Shown: positions 8,933 through 16,752 of the stretch, piece after piece
Numbering within the stretch: position 1 is the first letter of the stretch
Layout: every line of letters begins with the position of its first letter
Assembly (NCBI GenBank): GCA_035647075.1
Contig: DASROF010000035.1
Location: 11,300-75,299 of the forward strand
Direction: 5' to 3'
Length of the DNA: 64,000 bases
Origin: Gp6-AA40 sp035647075
Lineage (GTDB): Bacteria > Acidobacteriota > Vicinamibacteria > Vicinamibacterales > UBA2999
Program-made: the position numbers and the translations under genes
The notes under the pieces: generated by a model
Told to the model about the DNA's origin: nothing
Database searches by the model: none
What the model saw: only the letters and a program-made list of their open reading frames with translations

Positions 8933-9229
8933 TTCGAGCAACTCCTCAAGCCGAGCCAGAGCAAGGCCTGTGCCTCTAAACGAACCAGATTCAGGCCTAT
9001 TTTCGCGCGTTTGTGGCTGGGGTGACGCCCGCTTTCGTGGACTGTCCTCTGACGCACAAAGGACAGGAACAGCCCGAGCACCAGTCGCGAGGCCGAAAAG
9101 CCTTACGAGCTCTGTCGTAAACGTTTGATTTTAAAGGTTTTGGATCAGCTCGAAGCGCCTTCTCGGGTATGTCGATTGCTAGTTCATCCTGGACCGGACG
9201 TGTGGGTCCGGCAAGGGGAGGGAATCGAG
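8933..9229. other. Divergent intergenic region
   Basis: About 297 bp separate the glycine-zipper gene from the barrel protein. AT-rich text near 9120-9140 (TTTGATTTTAAAGG) may hold promoter elements, but no box pair is clear. No conserved RNA or small ORF was recognised. Confidence 0.4.
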
Positions 9230-9811
9230 ATGCTGAAGAAATGCGTGATGTTCGCGGCGGTGGCGCTGATGCTGGCGCCGGGCGCGGCAAACGCGGACTG
9301 GTTGTTCACACCAAACATCGGAGCCGGGTTCGGTGGAGCAGCCAGCGGACGGGAGCACCTTACTTACGGCGCATCCATCGGGTGGATGGGCGCCGGCGTC
9401 TTCGGCTGGGAAGCCGATTTCGCCTATACGCCAGAGTTCTTCGAAGCTGACGACGACAGCATCGACCTGTTCGACAGCAGCAATGTCACGACCATGATGG
9501 TCAATGCCATCATCGGCGTGCCGGTCGGAGGCACCCATGGCGGCGGGTTCCGGCCGTACTTTACTGGCGGTGTCGGAATGATGTCGTCGAATGTGACCGG
9601 CGCAGAGTCGCTGTTCGAGGTGACCAACCACGAGTTGGGCTTTAGCCTCGGCGGCGGCGCCATGGGATTCGTCAGCGATCACGTGGGCTTCCGTGGCGAT
9701 CTCCGCTACTTCAGACAGTTCACCGATCCGGAGCCGGACAACGAGTTCGATATCGGGCTCGGCGACCTGGACTTCTGGCGCGCGACGGCGGGCATTACGT
9801 TCCGCTGGTAA
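9230..9811 (+). CDS. Small outer-membrane beta-barrel protein
   Basis: The 193-residue product has a clear signal peptide (MLKKCVMFAAVALMLAPGAANA) followed by alternating beta-strand sequence (LFTPNIGAGFGG, AGVFGWEADFAYTPEFF, HVGFRGDLRYFRQF). It ends in an aromatic-terminated strand (ATAGITFRW), typical of an OmpA/OmpX-like 8-strand barrel. The function is unknown. ATG 9230 is preceded by AGGGGAGGG, a strong Shine-Dalgarno, and opens the signal peptide, so the longer frame from 9125 is rejected. Confidence 0.75.
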   Translation: MLKKCVMFAAVALMLAPGAANADWLFTPNIGAGFGGAASGREHLTYGASIGWMGAGVFGWEADFAYTPEFFEADDDSIDLFDSSNVTTMMVNAIIGVPVGGTHGGGFRPYFTGGVGMMSSNVTGAESLFEVTNHELGFSLGGGAMGFVSDHVGFRGDLRYFRQFTDPEPDNEFDIGLGDLDFWRATAGITFRW

Positions 9812-10009
9812 TCACGAAGTCACGAAAGGGAACGGAGGGGACGAAGACAATCCTTCGTGCTCTCCGATAACAGGCCACGAACAGTCGAGGATCGCGTTTT
9901 TCTTCGTGATCTTCGACCTCTTCGTGGCCTTCGTGTTAAGAAATCGCAAAATTCCTTCGCGTTCTTCGATCCCTTCGTGGTCTTCGTGTGTTCTAGGATA
10001 CAATTCGAC
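9812..10009. repeat. CACGAAG-type low-complexity intergenic repeats
   Basis: Many copies of CTTCGTG and its complement CACGAAG fill this stretch, arranged so that the left part (CACGAAGTCACGAAAGG) can pair with the right part (CCTTCGTGGTCTTCGTG). Open frames here read HEDHEG-like text and are not credible genes. A TACAAT hexamer at 9999-10004 could be the -10 of the metK leader. Confidence 0.5.
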
Positions 10010-10013
10010 GTTT

Positions 10014-10127
10014 CAGGGGAGCGGCGATTTCACCGACTTGATGGGCCGCCCGGTTATCCCTGACATCTATCTAAGTCGCGAACCCGGGCCCGCGACTGAG
10101 TGAATCGTGCGGGCCCTATTTGTTTCT
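10014..10127 (+). promoter_or_regulatory. SAM-II-like riboswitch with antiterminator/terminator, metK leader
   Basis: P1 is GCGGC (10021-10025) with GCCGC (10045-10049). The loop CGACTT (10034-10039) pairs with AAGTCG (10073-10078), giving an H-type pseudoknot. The GATTT after P1, the CCG..CTTG loop and the AAGTCGC(N)AA tail match my recollection of SAM-II aptamers. AGTCGCG (10074-10080) pairs instead with CGCGACT (10091-10097), and that helix excludes the terminator GGGCCCGC (10086-10093)/GCGGGCCC (10109-10116). SAM binding should hold AAGTCG in the pseudoknot, free the terminator arm and stop transcription before metK. The base pairing is seen directly; the ligand is inferred. Confidence 0.72.
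10086..10127 (+). terminator. Leader terminator before metK
   Basis: An 8-bp perfect GC stem (10086-10093 with 10109-10116) is followed by TATTTGTTTCT. It ends just before the GAGGAG Shine-Dalgarno of metK, so it fits a conditional leader terminator. Confidence 0.7.
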
Positions 10128-10137
10128 GAGGAGCATC

Positions 10138-11274
<1,137 letters not shown>

Positions 11275-11312
11275 AAGGGCTAAGGCCTAAGGGCTAAGGC
11301 CTAAGGCCTAAG
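11275..11312. repeat. Five tandem heptamers AAGGSCT
   Basis: Directly after the metK stop, AAGGGCT, AAGGCCT, AAGGGCT, AAGGCCT and AAGGCCT run without a gap, ending in AAG. The unit is 7 bp with a G/C alternation at one position. Confidence 0.85.
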
Positions 11313-11313
11313 T

Positions 11314-11344
11314 AGGGCACCCCTTTTAGGGGTGCCCTTTTTTT
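11314..11344. terminator. Terminator between convergent metK and modC
   Basis: GGGCACCCC (11315-11323), loop TTTTA, GGGGTGCCC (11329-11337), then seven T. It terminates metK. Read from the other strand it lies inside the end of the mod transcript and, with only a short A/T flank there, is a weaker terminator. Confidence 0.92.
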
Positions 11345-11346
11345 GT

Positions 11347-12030
11347 TTAGGGCAAAACGTCGTCCGGCACGCCCGCGGCGATGACGTTTCCCTCATCGAG
11401 CACAATCGCGTAGTCGGCGATGGCGCGCGCTTCCTCCGGGGAATGCGTCACGTAGACCAAGGGCACGCGCAGTTCATCACGGATGGCCACCAGGGTATCG
11501 AGAATCAAACGGCGTCTCGCCAGATCGACCGCCGCAAGCGGCTCATCCAGCAACAACACATCGGGTCCCGAGTAGAGCGCACGCGCGAGCGCGACTCGCT
11601 GCCGCTCGCCACCGGACAGTCCGCTGACTTTCCGATCCATCAGCGTGGTCAGGCCGAGAAGCTGATCGAGATCGGGCATGTCGATGTGGCGACGCCGCGG
11701 CTGGGCGTAGGTGACGTTCCGCCGCACATCGAGATGTGGGAACAGCAGGACGTCCTGGGGAACGTAGCCGACGTGACGATCACGCACGGGGACATTCGTG
11801 TGGGTATCGGTATCGCAAAGAATCCGACCACATACCGTGATTCGCCCATGCTTCGGCGAGCGCAGGCCGGCGATTACCTCGAGGATCGTCGTCTTGCCGG
11901 AGCCGGAGGGGCCGAAGAGTGCGATGGCTCGGGCCGCGATCTCGAGGTCAGCGGCGACCGTGAACGCGCCCTGCGTCATCAGGAAGCGAAGCTCGAACTG
12001 GGGAGGCATGCGGGTCGCAGCGTCAGCCAT
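11347..12030 (-). CDS. modC: Molybdate ABC transporter ATPase, short form
   Basis: This is the ATPase of the molybdate importer. Walker A is GPSGSGKTT (residues 40-48), the signature motif LSGGERQRVALARAL, and Walker B VLLLDEPLAAVD, followed by the H-loop in VYVTHSPEEA. The protein has 227 residues, whereas full ModC carries an extra C-terminal Mop domain of about 120 residues. Here that domain is absent, and a Mop domain is found instead in the divergent regulator at 13489. ATG 12030 overlaps the modB stop (TGATG), which fixes the start. It works with ModB and ModA encoded upstream. Confidence 0.9.
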   Translation of the reverse strand: MADAATRMPPQFELRFLMTQGAFTVAADLEIAARAIALFGPSGSGKTTILEVIAGLRSPKHGRITVCGRILCDTDTHTNVPVRDRHVGYVPQDVLLFPHLDVRRNVTYAQPRRRHIDMPDLDQLLGLTTLMDRKVSGLSGGERQRVALARALYSGPDVLLLDEPLAAVDLARRRLILDTLVAIRDELRVPLVYVTHSPEEARAIADYAIVLDEGNVIAAGVPDDVLP

Positions 12031-12689
12031 CAGTCGACGCGCGCCAGTCGATTGGCGATGAGCGCGGCACCAAAAGCGAGCGTCACGGAAACAGCAAGCA
12101 GTGACGCCGCGCGCGCATCCTGCCCGGTTTCTGTGTAGGTGTAGATTCCGACCGCCAGCGTCCGCGTGCGCCCCGGAATGCTGCCAGCGACGACAATCGT
12201 GGCGCCAAACTCGCCGAGCGCGCGCGTGAACCCGAGCAGTGCTCCAGCGAGGATATTGCGAGACGCCAGCGGGAGCGTCACCGTCGTGAACACGCGCCAC
12301 GGGCGCGCGCCAAGGGTCTCCGCCATCTGCTCGTAACGCTTCGTGACCTGCTCGAATCCTGCTCGTGCCGTCCGCACGAGCAGCGGCAGTCCCATGATGG
12401 CCATCGCCAGCACGACGGCCGCCGGCGTGAACACGATTTCGATCCCGAACGGCGCAAGGGCACGTCCCACCGGTCCTCGCCGTCCCACGAGCCAGAGCAA
12501 CATCAACCCGGTCGCGACCGGCGGCATGACCAACGGAAGAGATGCGAGCGTCTCAACGATCGCTTTGCCTCTGAACTGGTGGCGCGCCAGTACCCAGGCG
12601 AGGCCGATGCCGGGTGGGAGCATCACGACAGTCGCCACCAGCGCAGCCAGGGTCGTGAAGACAGCGATGTCCAGGATCTCGGTCTGCAT
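12030..12689 (-). CDS. modB: Molybdate ABC transporter permease
   Basis: The 219-residue inner-membrane permease has about five hydrophobic helices (for example FTTLAALVATVVMLPPG and AAVVLAMAIMGLPLLV). The EAA-type coupling loop reads YEQMAETLGARPWRVFTTVTLPLA and is followed by LGFTRALGEFGATIVVAG, the signature of ModB/CysT permeases that contacts the ATPase. The gene lies between modA (17-bp gap) and modC (1-bp overlap), so the three form one transcript. Tungstate or sulfate permeases share this family, but the ModA partner supports molybdate. Confidence 0.92.
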   Translation of the reverse strand: MQTEILDIAVFTTLAALVATVVMLPPGIGLAWVLARHQFRGKAIVETLASLPLVMPPVATGLMLLWLVGRRGPVGRALAPFGIEIVFTPAAVVLAMAIMGLPLLVRTARAGFEQVTKRYEQMAETLGARPWRVFTTVTLPLASRNILAGALLGFTRALGEFGATIVVAGSIPGRTRTLAVGIYTYTETGQDARAASLLAVSVTLAFGAALIANRLARVD

Positions 12690-12706
12690 GCTCTACTCGG
12701 GAACGC

Positions 12707-13459
12707 TCACTGGCCCAGCGGAATGAATCCCGCGCCTTTGAAAATTCCGGCTGCCTCCGTCCCGCGCAGCCATGCCAGCAGGCGCGTCGCGCCTTCGCGA
12801 TTGCGGCCGCTGCGGATGACGGCGGCCGGATAGATGATGCGCGGGCCCTCGGCCAGCGGAATGGCAAGTGCCAAAGACGCCCGATGTGCCGCGTTGAGGT
12901 CGGTGCGGTAGACGATCGCCGCGTCCGCTGCGCCGTTTTCCACCGCGGCGAGCGCGAGCCGCACGCTGGCTGTGGGAACGATCTTTCCGGACACGGCGGG
13001 CCAGATACCGAGTTGTTGTAGATGCGCCTTCGCGTACACGCCAGCGGGAACCGCTGCCGGATCACCGATCGCAATGCGCCGGAAGGCGGCATCCGTCAGC
13101 TCGCGGGCAGATCGGAGGGTGCGTGGCCGATCGGCTGGAACGACAACTGCCAGTTGATTCGACAGCAGGTCCACCGTCGTGTTGGCGACGACCTCCTCAC
13201 GGATGGTGCCCATCTGCGCTTCGTCGGCGCTGATGAACAGGTCCACCGCTGCACCGGCGGCGATCTGCCGTGCCAGCGTGTTCGACGCGCCGGTGTTGAC
13301 GACGACGCGAGTGCCCGTGCGCATCTCGTAGATGCGCGCGATGGTGCCCATGACGTCCGCAAGGCTGGCCGCGGCCGAGACCAGCACCTCGGGACGCTGC
13401 GCCGGAAGCGGTACGACGGTCGCTATGACCAGAGCGAAGGTGGCCCACCACCTGAGCAT
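12707..13459 (-). CDS. modA: Molybdate-binding periplasmic protein
   Basis: The 250-residue product has a signal peptide (MLRWWATFALVIATVVPLPAQ) and the ModA body: VLVSAAASLADVMGTIA, VVNTGASNTLARQIAAGA and VDLFISADEAQM, where Ser and Thr residues bind the oxyanion, then DAAIVYRTDL near the end. It captures molybdate for ModBC. The ATG lies 6 nt downstream of TAAATT with no Shine-Dalgarno, implying a leaderless transcript. The promoter lies within the 29-bp gap to the divergent regulator, so the two promoters must interfere or share an operator. Confidence 0.93.
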   Translation of the reverse strand: MLRWWATFALVIATVVPLPAQRPEVLVSAAASLADVMGTIARIYEMRTGTRVVVNTGASNTLARQIAAGAAVDLFISADEAQMGTIREEVVANTTVDLLSNQLAVVVPADRPRTLRSARELTDAAFRRIAIGDPAAVPAGVYAKAHLQQLGIWPAVSGKIVPTASVRLALAAVENGAADAAIVYRTDLNAAHRASLALAIPLAEGPRIIYPAAVIRSGRNREGATRLLAWLRGTEAAGIFKGAGFIPLGQ

Positions 13460-13488
13460 CAGACTAATTTAGTATGATTCAAGCTGAA
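13460..13488. promoter_or_regulatory. Overlapping divergent promoters and ACTAA-T-TTAGT palindrome (modA / regulator)
   Basis: The minus strand has TAAATT (13471-13466) six bases before the modA ATG. The plus strand has TATGAT (13473-13478) ten bases before the regulator ATG. The palindrome ACTAATTTAGT (13463-13473) covers the modA -10 and abuts the other, so a protein bound there could block both. Confidence 0.55.
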
Positions 13489-13923
13489 ATGGCTAACGAT
13501 TCAAGGCGCTTAATGACGCCGAGGGCCGCCGCTGACCGGCTGGGCGTGAGTTACTCCACTTTCAAGCAGTGGATCTACAAGGGATCGGTCCGCACGGTGC
13601 GAACGAGCGGGGGCCACCACCGCATTGCCGAAACCGAGGTCGAGCGGCTGCTGTCGGCAACGGGCCGCGTGCCGAAGGGACGCGTGTCGACCCGCCCGGC
13701 GTCCGGAGTGCTGGTGTCGTTGAGCGGCCGCAACCAACTGCGGGGGATCGTCGACGAAGTCCGCGTCGAGGGACTGCTGGCGCAGGTCCGGCTGCGGATC
13801 GGCGACCAGCGGCTGACGGCCGTGATCACGCGCGATGCCATTGAGGCGCTGAAGCTGAAACGCGGACAGCCGGCGCTGGCCGTGATCAAGTCCACCGAGG
13901 TCATGATCGGCCTGGAATCGTAG
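13489..13923 (+). CDS. Molybdate-responsive regulator: helix-turn-helix fused to a Mop/TOBE domain
   Basis: The 144-residue product has an excisionase/MerR-type helix-turn-helix at residues 8-50 (LMTPRAAADRLGVSYSTFKQ, then GGHHRIAETEVERLL). A Mop domain spans about residues 70-140 (SGRNQLRGIVDEVRVEGLLA, then TAVITRDAIEALKLKRGQPA). Mop domains bind molybdate or tungstate as oligomers. By location and domains it should sense molybdate and control modABC, playing the part of ModE with a different DNA-binding domain. An in-frame ATG at 13474 is possible, but it would put the start inside the promoter; ATG 13489 is preferred. Confidence 0.85.
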   Translation: MANDSRRLMTPRAAADRLGVSYSTFKQWIYKGSVRTVRTSGGHHRIAETEVERLLSATGRVPKGRVSTRPASGVLVSLSGRNQLRGIVDEVRVEGLLAQVRLRIGDQRLTAVITRDAIEALKLKRGQPALAVIKSTEVMIGLES

Positions 13924-13940
13924 CCAGCCGGATCCGCCCT

Positions 13941-13970
13941 TTGACGAGATCGCCTCGAATCAGCTACCCT
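13941..13970 (+). promoter_or_regulatory. his operon promoter TTGACG - 18 bp - TACCCT
   Basis: TTGACG at 13941-13946 and TACCCT at 13965-13970, 18 bp apart, end nine bases before the GTG of the leader peptide. Transcription should start within a few bases of that GTG, and no Shine-Dalgarno is present. Confidence 0.65.
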
Positions 13971-13979
13971 GATCGTCTC

Positions 13980-14054
13980 GTGAGCTCAGGTCTCCACCGC
14001 GCGCATCATCATCACCACGGCCATCACGGCTGCCCGGCCGGACTGCGCGCGTAG
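13980..14054 (+). CDS. hisL: his operon leader peptide (8 His in 24 residues)
   Basis: The frame is GTG at 13980 to TAG at 14052-14054. His codons occupy positions 6, 9-13, 15 and 16 (HHHHHGHHG at 14004-14030). It lies between a good promoter and a terminator 45 bp downstream, ahead of hisI. This is the arrangement of classical his attenuation: ribosome stalling at His codons when charged tRNA-His is scarce should prevent terminator folding. CGCGCGC (13998-14004) can pair with GCGCGCG (14045-14051), enclosing the His codons. The ORF is too short for routine gene callers. Codon content, position and terminator are seen; function is inferred by analogy. Confidence 0.82.
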   Translation: MSSGLHRAHHHHHGHHGCPAGLRA

Positions 14055-14098
14055 AGGACACTCGGCTCACACGACCCCGAATCCCTGAACGACCTGCA

Positions 14099-14132
14099 GC
14101 CCCGCCGGAAAGATGTGGCGGGGTTTTGTTTT
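14099..14132 (+). terminator. his attenuator terminator
   Basis: CCCCGCC (14100-14106) pairs with GGCGGGG (14117-14123) around a 10-nt loop and is followed by TTTTGTTTT. GGCTGC (14028-14033), within the leader, can pair with GCAGCC (14096-14101) and would disrupt the 5' arm, so it is an antiterminator candidate. Confidence 0.85.
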
Positions 14133-14157
14133 GTACGGCGGACAAACTTACAAGTGG

Positions 14158-14214
14158 CGAGTGACAAGTCGCAAGTAAGTTTCAACTTGGCACTTACTTG
14201 TCACTTGTGACTCG
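14158..14214. repeat. 23-bp imperfect inverted repeat before hisI
   Basis: The arms at 14158-14180 and 14192-14214 match with about three mismatches, made of CAAGT/ACTTG text, with an 11-nt loop. It ends six bases before the hisI ATG, which has no visible Shine-Dalgarno. It may be a low-complexity repeat or a second control hairpin. Confidence 0.6.
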
Positions 14215-14220
14215 TTACTT

Positions 14221-14547
14221 ATGGACTTTTCAAAGTTTGGCGGATTGATTCCAGCGGTGGTGCAGGACGATGCGACCGGTGACGTGTTGATGGTGGGCTT
14301 CATGAACCAGGAGGCCTGGGACATCACGCGGCAGACCGGCTACGTGACGTTTTACAGCCGCACACGCAACAAGCTGTGGACCAAGGGCGAGACGTCGGGC
14401 AACCGGCTCGCGGTGCGCGACATCCTCATCGACTGTGACGAGGACACCGTGCTGGTGAAAGCCGAGTGCCTCGGCGACGCCAGGGTCTGCCACACAGGCG
14501 AGCGCACCTGCTTTTTCCAGCGCGCGGAAGGCGTGACGATTCCATGA
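14221..14547 (+). CDS. hisI: Phosphoribosyl-AMP cyclohydrolase
   Basis: The 108-residue monofunctional enzyme opens the adenine ring of phosphoribosyl-AMP, the third step of histidine synthesis. Family signatures are GLIPAVVQDDATGDVLMVGF, RNKLWTKGETSGN and the metal-binding DCDEDTVLVKAE with Cys residues in RVCHTGERTCFF. The HisE pyrophosphohydrolase domain that is fused in many bacteria is missing here and in the rest of the window, so hisE must lie elsewhere. The gene is first in the operon after the attenuator; its stop overlaps the hisG ATG. Confidence 0.96.
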   Translation: MDFSKFGGLIPAVVQDDATGDVLMVGFMNQEAWDITRQTGYVTFYSRTRNKLWTKGETSGNRLAVRDILIDCDEDTVLVKAECLGDARVCHTGERTCFFQRAEGVTIP

Positions 14548-15431
14548 AGCTCAAACTCGGAATCCCCAAGGGCTCGCTGCAGGACTCGACGATCCAGTTG
14601 TTCCAGCGCGCCGGCTTCACGATTTACGTGAGCACTCGCTCCTACTTTCCATCGGTCGACGATCCCGAGATCGAATGCATGCTGATTCGCGCGCAGGAGA
14701 TGGCGCGCTACGTGTGCGACGGCGTGCTCGACGCCGGGCTGACCGGCCAGGACTGGATTCGAGAACACAGTCTGGGTGGCTCGTCGAAGCACTCGCTGAC
14801 CAGCATCGCCGATCTGATTTACGCCAAGCAGAGCTTCGGCAAGGTGCGCTGGGTGCTGGCGGCGCCAGAGGACTCCCGCTTCAAGCAACCGAAGGATTTC
14901 GAAGGCGCGACGATCGCGACGGAACTGGTGCGCGTCACGAAGGCGTACTTCGACGCGCTGAACGTGAACGTGAACGTCGAGTTCTCGTGGGGCGCCACTG
15001 AGGTCAAGCCGCCGGTGCTCGCGGATGCGATCGTCGAGGCCACCGAGACGGGCTCGACGCTCCGCGCCAACCGGCTGCGGATCATCGACACCGTGATGGA
15101 GTCGAACACGCAGCTGATCGCGAACGATGCCGCGCTTGCGGACCCCTGGAAGCGGACCAAGATCGAGAACATCGCCCTGTTATTGCGCGCGGCGATCGAA
15201 GCGCAGGGCCGCGTCGGCCTGATGCTCAACGTCAGGCGGGCCGACCTTCCCAAGATCCTGGCGCTGCTGCCGGCGCTGCAGCGTCCGACGATCTCATCGC
15301 TGAGCGATGAGGACTGGGTTGCCGTCAACACCATCATCGAGGAGAAGACGGTCCGCGACCTGATCCCGAAGGTCAAGGCAGCCGGGGGCCAGGGGATTGT
15401 CGAATATCCGCTCAACAAGATCGTTGTCTAG
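14544..15431 (+). CDS. hisG: ATP phosphoribosyltransferase, long form
   Basis: This enzyme catalyses the committed step of histidine synthesis, ATP + PRPP to phosphoribosyl-ATP. The 295-residue length is that of the long, hexameric HisG with a C-terminal ACT-like domain for feedback inhibition by histidine, so no HisZ partner is needed. Seen are the start MKLKLGIPKGSLQDSTIQLF, the acidic and PRPP-binding part ADAIVEATETGSTLRANRLR, and the C-terminal KVKAAGGQGIVEYPLNKIV. The ATG overlaps the hisI stop (ATGA). A 70-bp gap with a REP-like hairpin follows. Confidence 0.96.
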   Translation: MKLKLGIPKGSLQDSTIQLFQRAGFTIYVSTRSYFPSVDDPEIECMLIRAQEMARYVCDGVLDAGLTGQDWIREHSLGGSSKHSLTSIADLIYAKQSFGKVRWVLAAPEDSRFKQPKDFEGATIATELVRVTKAYFDALNVNVNVEFSWGATEVKPPVLADAIVEATETGSTLRANRLRIIDTVMESNTQLIANDAALADPWKRTKIENIALLLRAAIEAQGRVGLMLNVRRADLPKILALLPALQRPTISSLSDEDWVAVNTIIEEKTVRDLIPKVKAAGGQGIVEYPLNKIVV

Positions 15432-15470
15432 TTGGCTAGTTGGCTAGTTCGTAGCTGGTCGTAGTTGTGG

Positions 15471-15490
15471 CTTCCGCCTTCGGGCGGAAG
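15471..15490. repeat. REP-like hairpin CTTCCGCC-TTCG-GGCGGAAG
   Basis: A perfect 8-bp stem with a TTCG tetraloop lies in the hisG-hisD gap, next to tandem TAGTTGGC units (about 15430-15449). It resembles the other palindromes of this window and could also stabilise the upstream mRNA end. Confidence 0.7.
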
Positions 15491-15501
15491 AAGAACGCGG
15501 A

Positions 15502-16752
15502 ATGATCAGAATCGTTGAATCGTCGAATCGTCGTGCGGTGAGAGCTCTGCTCTCCCCGGCACGGACACGGGACGCGGCCACCGAGCGTCGCGTCGCAGAG
15601 ATCGTGTCTGCCGTTCGGCGCGACGGCGATCGAGCGCTGACCCGGTATGCCCGTGAACTCGATGGCCTCTCCGGCGCGATCGAAGTCTCCCGTGACGAAA
15701 TGCGCCGGGCGGCGCGAGAGGTGCCGGCGTCGGTGCGGGCCGCGATTCGCACCGCGGCGCGACACATCCGGACAGTCGCCAGGCGTCAGGTACCACGCGG
15801 ATGGCGCGCTCGCGTGACGGCGGGTGTCACGGTCGAACAGCGCGTCGTGCCGCTCGATCGCGTCGGCTGCTACGTGCCGGCCGGCCGCTATCCCCTTCCC
15901 TCGTCCTTGCTGATGACGGCGATACCGGCGGCTGCCGCCGGGGTCGAAGAGGTCGTCGCCGTCTGTCCACGACCTGCGCCGGTCGTCATGGCAGCCGCAC
16001 TGGAAGCTGGCGTCTCGCGTCTGTTCCGCGTTGGCGGCGCACACGCCGTTGCCGCGCTCGCCTACGGAACCGACACCATCCCTCGCGTGGACAAGATCGT
16101 CGGGCCGGGTAATCGCTATGTCGCAGCTGCAAAGGCGCTCGTGGCCGCGGACTGCGGCATCGACTTCTATGCCGGCCCTACGGAAATTGTGATTGTCGCT
16201 GCGCGCGGGCCGGCCAGCTGGATCGCCGCTGATTTGATTGCGCAGGCCGAGCACGACCCTGACGCCCGGGCCGTGTTCATCACGCCGAGCCGCAAGCTCG
16301 CCGAACAGGTCGTAGCTGAGGTTGCCGCCCAACTGCCTGAGACCGGCCCGGCACGCGCCGCCCTCAAGTCGCACGGCGGCGTCATCGTCACGAAGACCGC
16401 CGCGGAGGCCGTCGCGCTCGCGAACACGGCGGCACCCGAGCACCTCGTCGTGGACGATGAGCGAATGGCAAAGCAGGTGCGTTGCACCGGATCGTTGTTC
16501 GTGGGCGCGTGGACCGCGCAAGTCGCGGGCGATTACGCAATCGGCTCGAACCACGTGCTGCCGACGGCCGGTGCCGCCCGCGTTCGCGGGGGACTGTCGG
16601 CCGCGGACTTCGTCCGCCAGATCACAGTCCAGCGTCTGACAGCCGCAGGTCTGCGCCGCATCGGCCCGACGGTGATCGACCTTGCGACAGCTGAAGGGCT
16701 GTCCGCCCATGCGGCCTCCGTCGCCATTCGGATGAAAGGAACGCGATCGTGA
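15502..16752 (+). CDS. hisD: Histidinol dehydrogenase
   Basis: The 416-residue zinc enzyme oxidises histidinol to histidine with two NAD, the last two steps of the pathway. Family features are VGCYVPAGRYPLPSSLLM, FRVGGAHAVAALAYGT, VDKIVGPGNRYVAAAKALV, the FYAGPTEIVIVA loop, AQAEHDPDARAVF with metal and catalytic residues, and APEHLVVD with the catalytic Glu-His pair. The length is slightly below the usual 430. The stop overlaps the hisC GTG. Nothing unusual otherwise. Confidence 0.96.
   Translation: MIRIVESSNRRAVRALLSPARTRDAATERRVAEIVSAVRRDGDRALTRYARELDGLSGAIEVSRDEMRRAAREVPASVRAAIRTAARHIRTVARRQVPRGWRARVTAGVTVEQRVVPLDRVGCYVPAGRYPLPSSLLMTAIPAAAAGVEEVVAVCPRPAPVVMAAALEAGVSRLFRVGGAHAVAALAYGTDTIPRVDKIVGPGNRYVAAAKALVAADCGIDFYAGPTEIVIVAARGPASWIAADLIAQAEHDPDARAVFITPSRKLAEQVVAEVAAQLPETGPARAALKSHGGVIVTKTAAEAVALANTAAPEHLVVDDERMAKQVRCTGSLFVGAWTAQVAGDYAIGSNHVLPTAGAARVRGGLSAADFVRQITVQRLTAAGLRRIGPTVIDLATAEGLSAHAASVAIRMKGTRS

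Noticed and set aside
9812..10003. Open frames of about 60 codons reading HEDHEG/TKRSKITKK-like protein
   Set aside because: They are translations of CACGAAG-type low-complexity repeats, a well-known source of spurious ORFs.
10014..10085. SAM-I (S-box), SAM-IV or SAH riboswitch before metK
   Set aside because: The four-way junction and k-turn features of SAM-I/IV and the conserved SAH core are not present; the pseudoknot layout fits SAM-II better.
13995..14030. CRISPR or simple-sequence repeat explanation for the CATCATCATCACCAC run
   Set aside because: The run is in frame with a GTG and a stop, between a promoter and a terminator ahead of hisI, which a simple repeat would not explain.
15471..15490. 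Terminator inside the his operon after hisG
   Set aside because: A perfect hairpin but no T-tract follows and hisD continues 12 bp later; better explained as a REP-like element.
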